Of a stretch of DNA of 64,000 nt, positions 44,103 to 56,900 are shown piece after piece (position 1 is the first letter of the stretch; every line of letters starts with the position of its first letter). The notes under the pieces are model-generated. The model saw only the letters and a list, made by a program, of their open reading frames with translations. It did no database searches and was not told the origin of the DNA. The DNA lies in contig CAJQUW010001446.1 of NCBI GenBank assembly GCA_907163375.1, positions 744,001 to 808,000 of the forward strand. Direction: 5' to 3'. The position numbers and the translations under genes were made by a program. The stretch comes from Prostheceraeus crozeri. Its lineage: Eukaryota > Platyhelminthes > Polycladida > Euryleptidae.

Positions 44103-45158
44103 CATAGAAGTAGATAATAGTACACTAGAATGGAAGTTTGATATCTTGCCTATGTACAATGATGGCACATGGAAAAATCTATGGTCTGCAGATCAGCTTC
44201 GATCTAGTGCATTATATCATAGTCAAACTGTTTGTCAAGTTAGTTGTAGAAGTGGGTGACAGCAAATTACAGGATTTTCTTGAAGAGAATTTTAAGTGAA
44301 ATGGTGGCATTTTTTACTATGAAATAGCCCACTATTCTAATGGTTAATATGCTGTTTCTAAACGTAGCAGTCATTGATATCCATCATCCATTTTTTCAAT
44401 ACTGGAAAACGATTTAAAGTTTGTTTCACAGAGCCATGATTGTGAGTGGTCAGTGGAGTGGTTATCAGAACATCTCAAGAATTCACAGACAAAAATTCTT
44501 AATTATTGGATAATTTCTCCTTGAAGCGGTAAAGAAACCTATCGCTTTTCTGGAATAAACACACTGAAAGCTTCTTTAGCTACAATCATCACTCAGATAC
44601 ATTAAATGTCGCTGGAACTTTTCAATTAATCATTGAATGTGATTCAACACACATGATATAGTGAGATGATATTTTGGAAGCTGACATTTGAAAGCATGCA
44701 AAGATTTTGAAAATTGTTCGATTATAATGAGCAGGGAAGCCCCATAAAGTAAAATGAATACTCTAAGCTTAATTGGCCTCTGATTACAAGCTGGAGCAAT
44801 GAATATTCTATAAACCGACATTACAAGTTGCATATGTGTCTGATTATACTCTTGATTGATTATAGGAACGATATTTCAAAATGATGAGCGTACAGATCGT
44901 TTTATAGGATTTCTTTCTTTGTCATCCTGTCGCCGCAGTATTTTGTAAATTCTTTATTGCTTTTGTGTACATGATCTTTGGACAAGGGGAAACAATCCAG
45001 ATCACAAATTGGCTTGATAAATATAAATGCCAACCAGAAAACAAGGAAACCAGCTCGTAAAATTTGCATTTTGCCCCAACTAAGTTCCCCCCGTAGTGTG
45101 CCATAATTTTCATGCAATTTCCATTCTAGGACTTTCTATGGTATTGTTAATTTCTATG
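44103..45158 (-). mobile_element. CATAGAA element, copy B (1056 bp), inside piggyBac copy 1
   Basis: It is flanked by the 8-bp duplication AGTCAGTT (44095-44102 and 45159-45166). The matching empty site is preserved in piggyBac copy 2, where the same arm reads straight through with a single AGTCAGTT, so the borders are certain. Ends are CATAGAAGTAGATA and, from the other side, CATAGAAATTAACA. It is the reverse of copy A at 12986-13968. No transposase; short open frames inside show no known domain. The element inserted after the two piggyBac copies diverged. Confidence 0.95.
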
Positions 45159-45208
45159 AGTCAGTTAGAGTCATGTATGATTTTAAAAACTGGGGCTCAA
45201 CAGGTTAA

Positions 45209-45885
45209 TTTCCTCTAGAAAGAATGTAGCTTTTCATTTTGTGACTTGTAGATATCTATTGTTCATTATGAAGTTGATGGCTATAGTTCGAAATCTATGA
45301 ATGAGCTAATCCTGGGACTATATCAATGTCTTGGTAGTCTTTGGTTAATCATTATTTATTCATAGACTTCTATGATTTGTTCTATGAGTTTATGTAATGG
45401 ATACAGGATGGCTATGCGATTCTCTGGGATAAAGAGAGGGAAATTTTTCATGGTAAGTCATTACAAAAGAACGAGGGCGAGGAGGAAAAGTTGGTCACTA
45501 TAGTGCTTTGCCAGCCATGCGAATGCTGAGGGCGTTACCTTTTTGAGAGGGAAATTATTTGATGAATCCCGAGGTCTTTAGCCCGAGGGATATATCAAAT
45601 AATTTTACGAGCTATGTGAGAGAATCGTATAGCTATCCTCTGTCCACTATAAAGTATGCGAGATTATTAGGACCATAGATATCCGCGATAGAATCCCTCT
45701 CTACCAAGATTTTCCCTGGGAACAAATTTTATCAAATATAGAAGGGATTCTGAAACAAGATTCTACAACTATGTAATAATCTGGTATAATGTATATAGGA
45801 AAAGTTGGCTGCGGGGGGAAAAGTCAACTTTCTGATCCCGAGGACTAAAAAGTCAATTTTCCCCCGGGCGGTTTGCACACTGAGA
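45209..45885. other. Interior of the Harbinger-like element
   Basis: There is no gene here. This is non-coding sequence between the piggyBac right end and the right arm, with short internal inverted words (GAGGGAAATTATTTGAT / ATCAAATAATTT near 45550-45605). Confidence 0.4.
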
Positions 45886-46062
45886 GATATCTTTTCACCC
45901 CTACATAAAATGAAAATGCATTTCTCTTTATCCCCAACCATGATATAGCTGTTGTCTGGAATCTGTTTGATGACGCACGAAGCACAATTATTGAAGGTAT
46001 GTCGTTGTTAACATCATGGATCGCAAAGTGTCAGCAATAAAGTTGCACATGTAAGCGCACCT

Positions 46063-46661
46063 TAAGATTCCTATGGATTGCAGAATACCAAATTGCTTGA
46101 CTTACTTTGGAATGAACACGTCAGTTAGGGATGGCTTAAATGAGCTTATAATATCTAGAATGACTGAGCAAGCTCATGAACAGGGTAGTGAATGAAGATG
46201 TCATTATTTATGTTTTGTCAGTGCTCTTCCCTTCGAAGAAAATTTGTGTCAAGTTATCTAGACTATTTCAGATGATAATTTGCCGAGGCCCCTATACTTC
46301 TCTGCTGGAGCTACATGCATTTTCAAAATGTGCGAAAATCGACTTGAAAATCAGTAGGTACAAAAGAACATCGATTACAATGCATTGGAAGCTGTCTTCC
46401 ATCGCTTTGTATAAAAGAACTTATCTATTCAACTTTCCTCGGCTCTATCTTCTATTCCTCCAAATCGTAGATCTTCCTTTATTGAATATAATGCATTAGA
46501 TGATCTAAGGATTCCAACACAAAATTAAAAGATAACGAAATCAGTTTTGTCAGTTTGGCCTCATCATTTTTGTAGATGTTTGCAAATCCTCTCAATTCCA
46601 TAATTAGTTCTGTCTAGGTCTGTGACTTTTTTTATTGGAAGACAATAACACCAATGCGTTG
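46063..46661. other. Region upstream of the opsin start
   Basis: About 600 bp separates the Harbinger-like element from the first opsin ATG. No clear TATA box or other promoter element can be named. An open frame at 46176-46499 has no motif. The opsin promoter and 5' UTR probably lie here or further upstream across the insertion. Confidence 0.3.
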
Positions 46662-46863
46662 ATGAAGACAGCTCAAAGCGATCTTCCCCACAATTACAAT
46701 AGATTAAAACAAATGACAATGTCTGAAAACAATGAATTCTGTTTCTTAAAACAGATAATTTCTGTGAGTATGTTTTACCAGACAGTTATATATATCAAGA
46801 ATGGAACTGGTCCTCTATCGAGTACATCCTACATGGTTATGGGAACATATTTATCAATTGTAG
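46662..46863 (+). CDS. Opsin exon 1
   Basis: This codes the extracellular N-terminus and the start of TM1 (SYMVMGTYLSIVG). The donor is G|GTAAGTTAG at 46863/46864, phase 1. The split Gly codon is completed by GT of exon 2. ATG 46713 is an alternative start giving a 50-residue shorter-type N-terminus. A TTG-initiated extension upstream is unlikely. Confidence 0.75.
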
Positions 46864-47913
46864 GTAAGTTAGTTTGATTTTTTTAAATTGTGGACTCAAT
46901 GAATGGAAATGTATCCGCTCTCAACATGCATCATGTTTTTTCCTTAATGCTAAACTCAACGCTATGATGCATGGTTATCAAAATCTCGGTTCATGATTGT
47001 ATTTGATGAGCGGACATCGCTAAAACAATCAGATTCCAATGCTATCTGTGTATTGGGCGGAATCCTACTTATTCAGCGGTGAGCGCGCGATATGGACCTT
47101 CTTAATTTTGATATTCTTCTGGAGATAAACTTTTTGGCATGGAATGTCCTATGGTCATTTTCGTGTGTACGTGTGTTGTTATCATAATTCTGATCGGTGA
47201 TGCATGCAAGAATGTGTTAAAAGCCTTAAGCCTCTGCTAAAATTTAAGAAAGAAAAGTCTACTTGTCGATGCGATTAATGAAGATGCCTGCTAGATCTGT
47301 GTTTAGCTTCATAGAAAAGGGTGGATAAACTCGACTGCATGACCTGAAGAACTTTCTTCATGCTTACCTGTGTTACTCTTTTTGTTTTCCCCTGCTCTTA
47401 TTTTCTGAGCGGAAAGTGCAATGTACATGTAGCTTGGAAGAAACTCTTTGGAAGTTGACTCTTAGCTTCCGTGTTATTCAGTCCCCCACCACCCCTCTTT
47501 ATCTTGAAAATGTCGAAGAGAAAAGTGTCTTTATCTTGTGTGTTGAGATATCGAGGTTTGAGGCTTCTATGGGACTTTATTAAGTTTTCACTTACATCTC
47601 TGCTAGGGTTTAAATTTATTTAAGGTTTCTAACTTTGACCCAAAGAGGAATTTATTTGATTCTCTTCCTTCGAGGGGAAATAAAGTTACAACAGTTTTCT
47701 GACATACTTTTACAGTCAGCAGTTTAGACTGAGCGGAATCACCAGTGAATGCTGGTCAGTGGTCATTCAATTGTTACTGAAAATTCAAATACATGTACAA
47801 CAATCCAAGAAGTATTACGACAAATGTCGGCAGAGAGAATGTGAAGATGAATGAAAATATTGAGCGCGGTTTGTTGCGAATGATCCTTAATCCGATGGCG
47901 CCATCCGAACATC

Positions 47914-47958
<45 letters not shown>

Positions 47959-50900
47959 CTATAAAATATTTATATATAACTATGTAAATTATGAATGATC
48001 GATGGTAGTTGTATGGTTAGTAAGCGAATCACAGTAAAAGTATCTATGCGCATTTTTAAGACTTCTCAATCATCGTTGATGCACAAGGCGATTGACAATA
48101 ACTAGCTAGATTTTAGAAATGACAAAGTGCCTGTTACTAAAGAAATTTATACTGCCTTCTATTTCTAGAAGTTTTGAACTAATAACAAGCGGTGCAAAAT
48201 TATATTAAATAATTTATAATTAAAGATAATATTAAGATATAATTAGATTATATATATATATTATATATGTTATTATTATATTTATATATATTATATATAC
48301 ATGGTGTTCAATATGTAACCGAACCCAATAAAATGAAGGAAAACTATGCTTTCAAATTTTTCTTTATGGCTACCGACAGCATTGTATGAAGTTTATCACA
48401 CCTTCACAAAATCAGATATCTATGGTTGCGCTGAAAGTAAAAGCGCGATCAATAATTCAATAATCATGACGCTAACTGAATGAGTGATGAGCATAGATAT
48501 TTTTCTTATACCAATACCTGATTTAATAATTTTGTGCATTGGAGTTGAATCACTGTGAAAGCATGCAACGCCGAACATTGACCCTTGAAAAGCGCGTCTT
48601 TGTTGTGGAATTATATTACCAACACAATCGTAGCTACAAATGTGTCTCGGACAACTGGCCGTTTCAATCAGCAACTCCATCTAAGTCAATGATGTACGAG
48701 CTGATCTCAAAATTCCATCAAACCGGCTCAGTCACTGATCTCAAAAGGTCTGGTAGACCATTATCTGTTCGAACGGAAGAAAATAAAGACTTGGTTCCCG
48801 TTGCCTTTACTGTCAGCCCAAAGAAGTCTATTCGACGTGCTTCTGTGGAATTACCTGTGTGGAATTATTCTGTGGATATCTCAGTTGGAAGTCTGCATGG
48901 TATCCTGCATGATATCGGCTTAAAACCATATAAGCCACATCTTTTGCATGTAATAAACGACGACGATCCGGGCAGGCGCATGCAGTTCTGTGAGATTTTT
49001 TTAGCTGCTGCAGAAGATCAACCGGATCTTGTAGATCATATCTTATGGTCAGATGAAACCATTTTCAAAATCGATGGTCATGTTAATCGCCACAATTCAA
49101 TTTACTGGAGCGACGAAAACTCATACGAGATCCCGCAAAAAGATGTCAATTTTCCTGGAATCCTTGTTTGGTGCGGAATTAGTTCATCAAGGCTTGTCGG
49201 ACCGTTTTCGTGGATGGTACTCTCAATGAAGATAAGTAGACACCGACATCTTAGGTGAAAATGTTCGTCATTTTAGGTTTTTTTCAGGTGAATAATTTTG
49301 CAAATTTAGGTTGCCTATTTAGGTGAATCAAAAATCCATTGAAATACCTAGATTCATTGAGAGCAATGGTCTTTTTTGTTAATTTTCAAGAATTGTGCTT
49401 TTTTCGGTAACCAATTTGTAAACAAATGCCGCGACAATAATCTCCGTATTAGTTTAAAAGAGAATTAGAGAAAAGAAAATGACAAGTAAGTCCTAGATTA
49501 AATCGCGATTCGGAACGATTTCATTTCAAGCTATAACAACTGCACAGATCAAACATTAGCAACAAAGAAAGCCTATATATGTTTCAAATTGTGCATTGAC
49601 AATTCAAATGTACAATTTTGTATGTGTCAAAAAGATCAAAATTATTCGTATTTCAAATGCAATATAAACTCTATTAATGTATATAAAAGAATAAGAAACT
49701 ATGACCAGAAACATGCGGCACTACCCAGAATCACTCATTAATGTCTTCATTACTCCGATTTTAAAACCAATTCGTTGACACAATTTTCTCAATGCTTTCC
49801 AATGTGAGTAGATGAGTTAATCAAATATCAAGTTTTAGTCGTAATGACAATATTTAGGTGATTTAGGTGTTTTTACAAAATATCCGTAATTTAGGTAAAA
49901 AATTTATTTTAGGTGATTCACCTAAATTGTCGCTGTCTAGTGATAAGTATTTCAAACTTCTTAAGGAACAGGTTTGGCCGATCGTTTCCCATCGTGAAGA
50001 TGTTCATCAACTTCATTTCCAACAAGATGCAGCTCCACCCCACTATGCTGTCAAGGTACGCGAGTGGAATAAACATTTTCCTGAACGATGAGTGGGTCGT
50101 CGTGGTCCTATTGAATGGCCCGCCAGAAGTCCTGACCTTCCTCCACTCGCCCTCTTTTTATGGGGTAATAAAAAATTCAGACTATGCAAAGCATCCGAGA
50201 TCAATCTCAGAAATGAGGATGCTGATTCAAAGTGAATGTGAAAGAATCACGCCCGAAGTTTGCACGAAAGTGTGTCGCAGTGTTTTGTCACGTTTCAAAA
50301 AGTGTATAAAAGTCGATGGACGCCACTTCGAACATTTCAGAACTTAGAATTGTTCACGTTCTAATTGTTTACTCATTTTTGTTTCTACATCGCTGTCTCT
50401 AACCATAAAGATCGGTTTGGAAGCATTGTTTTTCCTTCATTTTATTGGGTTCGGTTACATATTGAACAATTGTATATTGCAAGATGTACTCGTAACTAAT
50501 AACACACTATCAATATTCACACAATACACATGTGAGTGTTTTTGTCGCCGTGCCGATGTGCTTTCTAGACAGTGCATTCAGACAGTTCGACCATGGCCGC
50601 CGCGGCCAAAAAATGTGCGACCGCAAAAGCGGCTGCGACAGCGGCCAATCGACGGCATTCGTTGAGGGAAAAATGAATGAGGAGGTTGCAGCAGATTATT
50701 ATCTATTTGTCGCGGTAAGGGTCGCCAAGTACGGGCTCTGTCATAGGCTGCAACGTATTTTACTGGTTGCCGCGACATCTTGGTCGCCTGTGCTTCGTTG
50801 CAAATCTTGATGACCACCACGACCAATTGGTCGCGGCGAGGAAAGTGCGCGAGCACGAAGACGACTTCCCATTTCCTCAATGATGACTAAGCATTCTAGC

Positions 50901-53900
50901 TGGCTTGCCCGTCGCGACCTGGCCGCCTAGTGCGCGCACGCCCTAACATAAGTCCTGCGCCATCATGAGTTTTTTTAGGGAACGAGACCGAAAATGAGAG
51001 TTTCGCAGAGTGATGTAGAACCTAAAGTTACTACAAATGCACTAGTCTGACAAGTTCTAGTCGGTTGCTTTTCTTGTCCGACAGGATCAAAGAAAAACAC
51101 AGTCAAATCCAATGGGAAGAGAAATAAAGTTTTCGGTAAAACGAGATTTTCTTTTTTTTCGATGATTAATCCTTATCAGGCCAAGCGTTTACATTTTGTC
51201 AACATCGACGAATTAATCATTTTTATATTTTGGCTCATATTTGTCTGTTAGCACTGATTGGTGTACACCGTTTCGGCCGTGTTCGAATGACATAGGCTAC
51301 CTGTCAAGCTTCCTGAAGTCGTTCACCTCAAAACATCGACGCATCTTCTCCCAGAAGAGCCGCTTACTGTCAATTGAACAACTTGGGAATACAAGAGTCA
51401 AATATGCAATCTGGTCTTACATGCGAAAGAAGTCGCAAAATTCGGTACTAAATTCTTCTAGATTTGCTACTCACAAAGCCTCTATGGATGGCGCTTTGTG
51501 TGGCATAATAATACTATCAACACATTGTAATATTCTTTCTAATGATGCAGTAGGCCTAATCTTATTGAATCTGCTTGATATAGGCCAATTGGACAGGACA
51601 TCTTCATATATCGCTGTTTTACACTGAATGCTGTAACTTTTGGTTGGGCATCACATTGATAGGAGCCATGATAGCTAATTGATTGAACTGATGCCGACGA
51701 GGTGACGAGTTACTCATTCAACGGTTCATTATCTTTTCATGATGACAATAAAGTTATTTTGCTCTTCTGTGCGCTGCAGGCACCAAAGTGCAACAGAAGC
51801 AATCTTTGTAGAGAAATGTTTCCTCAATTCATACTTCACTTTTAGCGTAACAGTTAAGAAGCCATTGATCATTTTGGATTAGACTACTGCAAAATTCAGT
51901 TCGTTCTACATGTGGTCAATGAATACCGCAATCACAACATGACCGAAGTTGCAGTTGGTGTGATGCTTGCGCACCATTTTCAAGAGAGATAGTGAAAGTT
52001 TACAAAGCCAATCATGCCTTCATAGTGCGACTAGCGTTAAAACAAGAAGAAAAGCATGTCCATCAATACTTTGACAAGACTTAATTGTAATGCAAATAAA
52101 ATGGAATCCGATGTTGTTGAGCCCGCGACTGGCTGATCATCTAAGTTCATCTACAAACCGACCTGAAGTCTAAAGATGCTCAACACATAAAGTAGTAAGT
52201 GGGTAGACCCATAGTCTCAGCTGAAAATAGTATCTGTATACAGTAAAAAAATTTATATCAAAAGATTCAGTATTTGCGGAGATTACGTCTCTGCGGACCA
52301 AAAGATTATTTGAGCATTTTTTTATTAGGTTAATTTTTTGCAAATTATGTTTGCATTTATATACCACCGAGATGAAGCCATGCACTTTATAAGTAGTATG
52401 AAACAAGTTGGAAATCAAAAAGAATTAACATTTGACAACAAGCATATTAATTAAGAGGAAATTAAGATGATGATCAAGGAAATTTCATGAACCACATTGG
52501 AATGCAGGTCTTCATGGAATACTTGAGATCTTATTGAGAGATACTTGGCTGAGATCTCATGTTTTTAATCAATTTTCAGCGGCATGATTTTCTGATTCAC
52601 AAGGCGTCATTTCTTGAATCTGAATAGTAATGTGGACCCATTAATATTTTTTAAAGTTAATTATGATCAGTTAAATGATTATGATGTTTTGTTCTTTCGG
52701 TGGCAGCCTCCCCAAGGTTGTCATGACAAGGAGGGTTTGTAAATTACTTTTCTTTCTTCTATTGCTATATCACAATCAGTCAAATTCGTGTACATTTTTC
52801 CAGAAGTACAAAAATTTGCATATCTCATTTGGTACTGGCTCTCAACTCAAGTTCATTTCATGAAATCGAAACTGTATTCAGATTGGGGATTTCATAAATG
52901 CTGAGTTGCTATTCTACCTAGCAAAACTACTGTATGGCTCAACATGCAGTTCATCCGCGCCTTTTTCAGGTGCCTGAGAAATTACACATGAAAAGTAACA
53001 TTCTGTTCCCGACACCGACATCAAGATAAAATAGTCTTCCAAAGTTGTCAATGAATGCTTCTTGGAACAGGCCTATTATCACTCTAGCTTAATTTCATGA
53101 TTGACATTAGCATCAACATGAATATAGGAAAGCAAGTATTTGTATGACGCTAGTTTCACTAGTATCGAAATTATGACAAATTGTTTACAGTAGGCCTGCG
53201 CATAAAACTGCACGACAGGTCTACTGTGCATCATACTATACATATTCAATCATTATACATCAGCATTATTTGCAATAATTTATCATTGACAAAGACATTT
53301 CTTCATTAAGAAATGAAATTAGTGTTCAGTTTCTGAAAAAACTAGGTTGTTGACAAAATGTAAACATTTGGCCAACAAAGTGTTCCGAAAACCATGGTCT
53401 GATGAGGGTTATGTGAAAAGTGCTAAGTCTTGAGTCAAAATTTTTGGCATAGAATGTTTTCAGATCACTTCTCATCATAAGCATGTGCTATGAGAGCTTG
53501 TCGATGAGAGCTCTTTATCTAAGGACAGCTGGCGAAAGGCCTGAGAGAATTGAGGCATTAAATAAAGATCTTGCTTGCAACTCCATTTATTTTTTAATTA
53601 ACAAAAGGGAACTGTATATTCAAGAAATTCTCTTGTTGGTCGCAGTACTGTCATTGATTTATGATGATTAACAAGGAAGTGTCAAAACACTATTGCCATG
53701 GTTTTATCACTGACCGTCTGCATTTTGAAACTTTCATCTATAGATCTGTGATTTATTCGTTTTGAAATGTATGATTACAGTTCTTATAGTTCCACTTTAA
53801 CATACGTCTCACTTTGACAGCACACAGCCAAGCCATAGCCGGAGAAAATTTGAGATACCCAGTCACTGTGGATGCCCGTTCTAATCCTCTACTATTGTCG

Positions 53901-56900
53901 AACATCGGACTTCCAAAAATTCATCGAAACGTTTGTGAGCTATCCTTTACACATGTTTTTGACTGTTAAGTTTCGATATTTTAAGAAGCGAGCCGATAAG
54001 GATGCCAGCTGAAAACAGCTTCAATTTATTCAGTTTTGAGACAAATTCAAATTCCAGTAATTTCTTCTACTTCAGGTGTGATCAGCATTACCAGTAATGG
54101 ATTGGTCATCTATATGACATTAATGAGACCAAATTTCCGACGTCCTGTGAACGCTTATCTAATCAACTTGGCATTCAGTGATATCTTGCAAGTGATATTT
54201 GGATTTCCACTTTGTATATATTCATCTTTTCAGGAAAAGTAAGTTTGATAGAGCTCATCATATTTCTGAACTGTTGTTAGCTGTTACTATAATATTTCAT
54301 TTCAAATAATTTTTCTTATAGCAGCTTCTACATGCTAACATCAATTTCATTTTCTGAAAAATCCGTAATATTTTTTTGCAAATCGAATTTTCACGCTTTG
54401 CATTATATATGTTTAATCTACCCATGACTATTTATATTCACTTTTGCAAAAGCGTCTGTTTGTAGCGTACTACTGTCTTTTTCCAATACCTTGTGTTACA
54501 TTCTTAACTTTAGACCATCTCTTTCTTAATTTATCATAATGTTCTAATCCTAATAATAATTGAGATTCCATATCTTTCATATAACGTACTCTATCTTTGT
54601 GTTTTTCAATGTTCATCTTTTCAATGTCCTTTAAAGTAGAACTACGTTCATTTGTTAACCTGTTGAGGCCCCAGGTTTTAAAATCATACATGACTCTAAC
54701 TGACTAAGACGTGCAGTGCACGTCCCATTGAGTATGGCAGATTCTGAGAACAATATATTAACTTTCACTACCTCAACTGACAAGGACGTGCTGAGCACGT
54801 CCTTGGAATTCCTAGGATTCTTTAAATGAATAAACTAATGTCTAAAATACACCTGTAGTAAGTTAGGACTATACTTAATAAATGTATTTAGGCCAAATAA
54901 CTGATGAACTTCTACTGTACATGTATAAATTTACGCTATTCTAAACTAGACTTCGTTTTATATAAAATTATCATTAGATTGCAAAATTCCTGCATAATAA
55001 TGCTGAGCTATTATTTGCTAACCATTATTATGCTGATCATTCTTCGCCCCAGTACTCTGAAACTTCATTAATCAATTAAAACTTAAATCAACTGTAATTA
55101 GCGTGACCTCTTTACATGTAAATATATACAAACACTTTTCTATGTAATGCATCAAACATTATTATTATATACATGTATAGCATCCTGATAAGATCCATAG
55201 TAAGGACTTAACAAATAAAAACTAAACATAACAGGATGATTGCCGCATTATGAATCTTCCTCGTCTTTTGAGTGATATATGCGGAAACATGGATCAACGC
55301 ATAGCGCTGGTGTTGTTGGGCAATCCGGACACACAAAAACAGTCTCCTTCCTGCGACCATCACTCGCGCAAATGCGGCATTTCTTTGCCGGGCGTTCTTT
55401 GTTCGGACGAGGCGAAAGTCGTTTGAGGGCGTGCAGACTGTTAGAATCTTTTGCGTTGAGAGGCAACCGACCTCCCGAAGGTCCAGAGCGTCGAATTTGA
55501 CCACTTTTCACAACAAAATTTTCAATGACTTTTTCTTGATAGCTTAGGAAATCACAGTTTCCACCACAACTTTTGTATACAATCCACGAGTTCCGGATCA
55601 TGACATGTGTCAGGTGAATTCCAAGTTTTGTAAACCACTTGTAGTTCTTTCTTGTCATGTTGTATTGATGCAGACTACCGTCTCGCGAGTCCACACCACC
55701 CATTCCTTTATTGTATGCCAGGACAGACCATGATTTGTTGATGTTATCTTCAACTCCTCCGCGTAAAATCCTTTGATGCGAGGAAGTACCAGCGGTTTTC
55801 GCAGTGTCGACCAAGTAAATTGTTTTGAGGCCAGATGACTTTCGCTCGACTGCCTTCACACACAAAACCTCGTCCTTTCTGCAGAATGCGTGTGATTTTG
55901 CCGGAACGTTCTTATCTCGCAAAATCTGTGGAACACCACGGAAAGGACGAATAGTTCCCGTAAGCAAAGTATTCCTTTCGTAAAGATACGCAGCCAGACG
56001 GACACTTGTAAAAAAGTTATCAACGTAAAGATGATATCCACAAATTGATAGGTCGGCAAGAAGAGCGATCACAATTTTCTCGCTGAAAGTAAAGTTTTTA
56101 GCATCATCCGAGACGTCCTTCAGTATGTTTTCGTTCTCCTTTTTTCCTGCTGCTACCTCAATGTTCCAAGTATATCCGGTAGAACTTTCGCATAGGCAGT
56201 ACGTCAGCATACCATATCGCGATCTCTCCGAAGGTATGTATCGTCGAAAATGGATTCTGCCTTTGTATAATAGCAGACTCTCATCAACACAAATGTCTTG
56301 CTTCGGCTTATAGACAGTCTTACATTTTTCTTGGGCAAAAAATAGAAAAGGGCGAATTTTTCGAAGAGTGTCATTATCATCCAAGTCACTGTAATCACAA
56401 AACCGAAGAAATTTCACGACCTCCTCAAACCGATTTCGAGGAAGGCAATGCGGACTCTGAAAAAAGTCACTTTTATATAGGATGTTTCTTGACCAATAAT
56501 GTCGAATTTCTGGCTTTTGGTTCAATTTCATACATAACATAATTCCGATGACCTTTTTCATTTCAATAATGGTAGCAGGACGCCATTTCGCCAATGATGC
56601 CGGTAGGTTGTTCTCGGGGCTCACGTCGTACTCTTCGAATGTCAGTTCAGCTTTCTTGTTTGTCCAGTCGCACAGCAGTTAGAATAGATTGTCATCAAGA
56701 AATAAATCAATGAAGAATTCAATGTTATTATTCACGTCAGATGGCACATCGTAAGTAAGATTTATTCCACTTTCTTGGGTGAATTGCAAATTGCGAATCT
56801 CGTGAAAGTCATGGCCCTCTTCAACGAAAGTCCACTCTCCTTGTCTTATATGTCAGTTGCGATGTTGGGAATATCGTTGTCTTCATCGTCATCACTACTT

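Larger units (their letters stand above)
41113..45204 (+). mobile_element. piggyBac-type element, copy 1
   Basis: It is bounded by TTAA (41109-41112 and 45205-45208) and inverted ends CCTGTTGAGCCCC / GGGGCTCAACAGG. Excluding an insert at 44103-45158 it is about 3.0 kb, the same as copy 2 at 54659-57709. It carries five palindromic GGACGTGC-type repeats near the ends: two on the left (41128-41146, 41204-41222) and three on the right (43953-43971, 43998-44016, 44074-44092). TTAA target choice is diagnostic for piggyBac. Confidence 0.95.
40787..46062. mobile_element. Harbinger-like non-autonomous element hosting piggyBac copy 1
   Basis: The ends are inverted: AGGTGCGTTTACACATG from 40787 and AGGTGCGCTTACATGTG from 46062 on the other strand. 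Each is flanked by TAA, a TWA duplication of PIF/Harbinger type. The arms are similar for about 180 bp (AACTTTATTGCTGA, GATCCATGATG, TTCGTGCGTCAT, GGGGATAAAGAGAAATGCAT). Without the piggyBac inside (41113-45204) the element is about 1.2 kb and has no transposase. A further arm-like block lies just left (40625-40783) and a solo arm at 29755. Confidence 0.75.
48300..50472 (+). mobile_element. DD41D-type mariner-like element in opsin intron 1
   Basis: It has inverted ends of about 50 bp (TTCAATATGTAACCGAACCC near each end) with TA outside (48298-48299 and 50473-50474). It carries one transposase gene, interrupted by a 703-bp MITE at 49237-49939. Without the MITE and its duplication it is about 1.46 kb. 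The spacing of catalytic blocks fits the rosa/visitor (DD41D) group, which is inference from motif spacing. Confidence 0.85.

Noticed and set aside
46635-46661. Upstream extension of opsin exon 1 starting at TTG
   Set aside because: A non-ATG start is not supported when in-frame ATGs exist at 46662 and 46713.
50417-50880. Overlapping open frames in the GC-rich block as protein genes
   Set aside because: Three frames on both strands are open at once, as expected from composition; no domain or splice evidence.
55208-55504. Alternative frames within the piggyBac transposases (98 and 73 codons, both copies)
   Set aside because: They overlap the conserved catalytic frame and have no independent motif.
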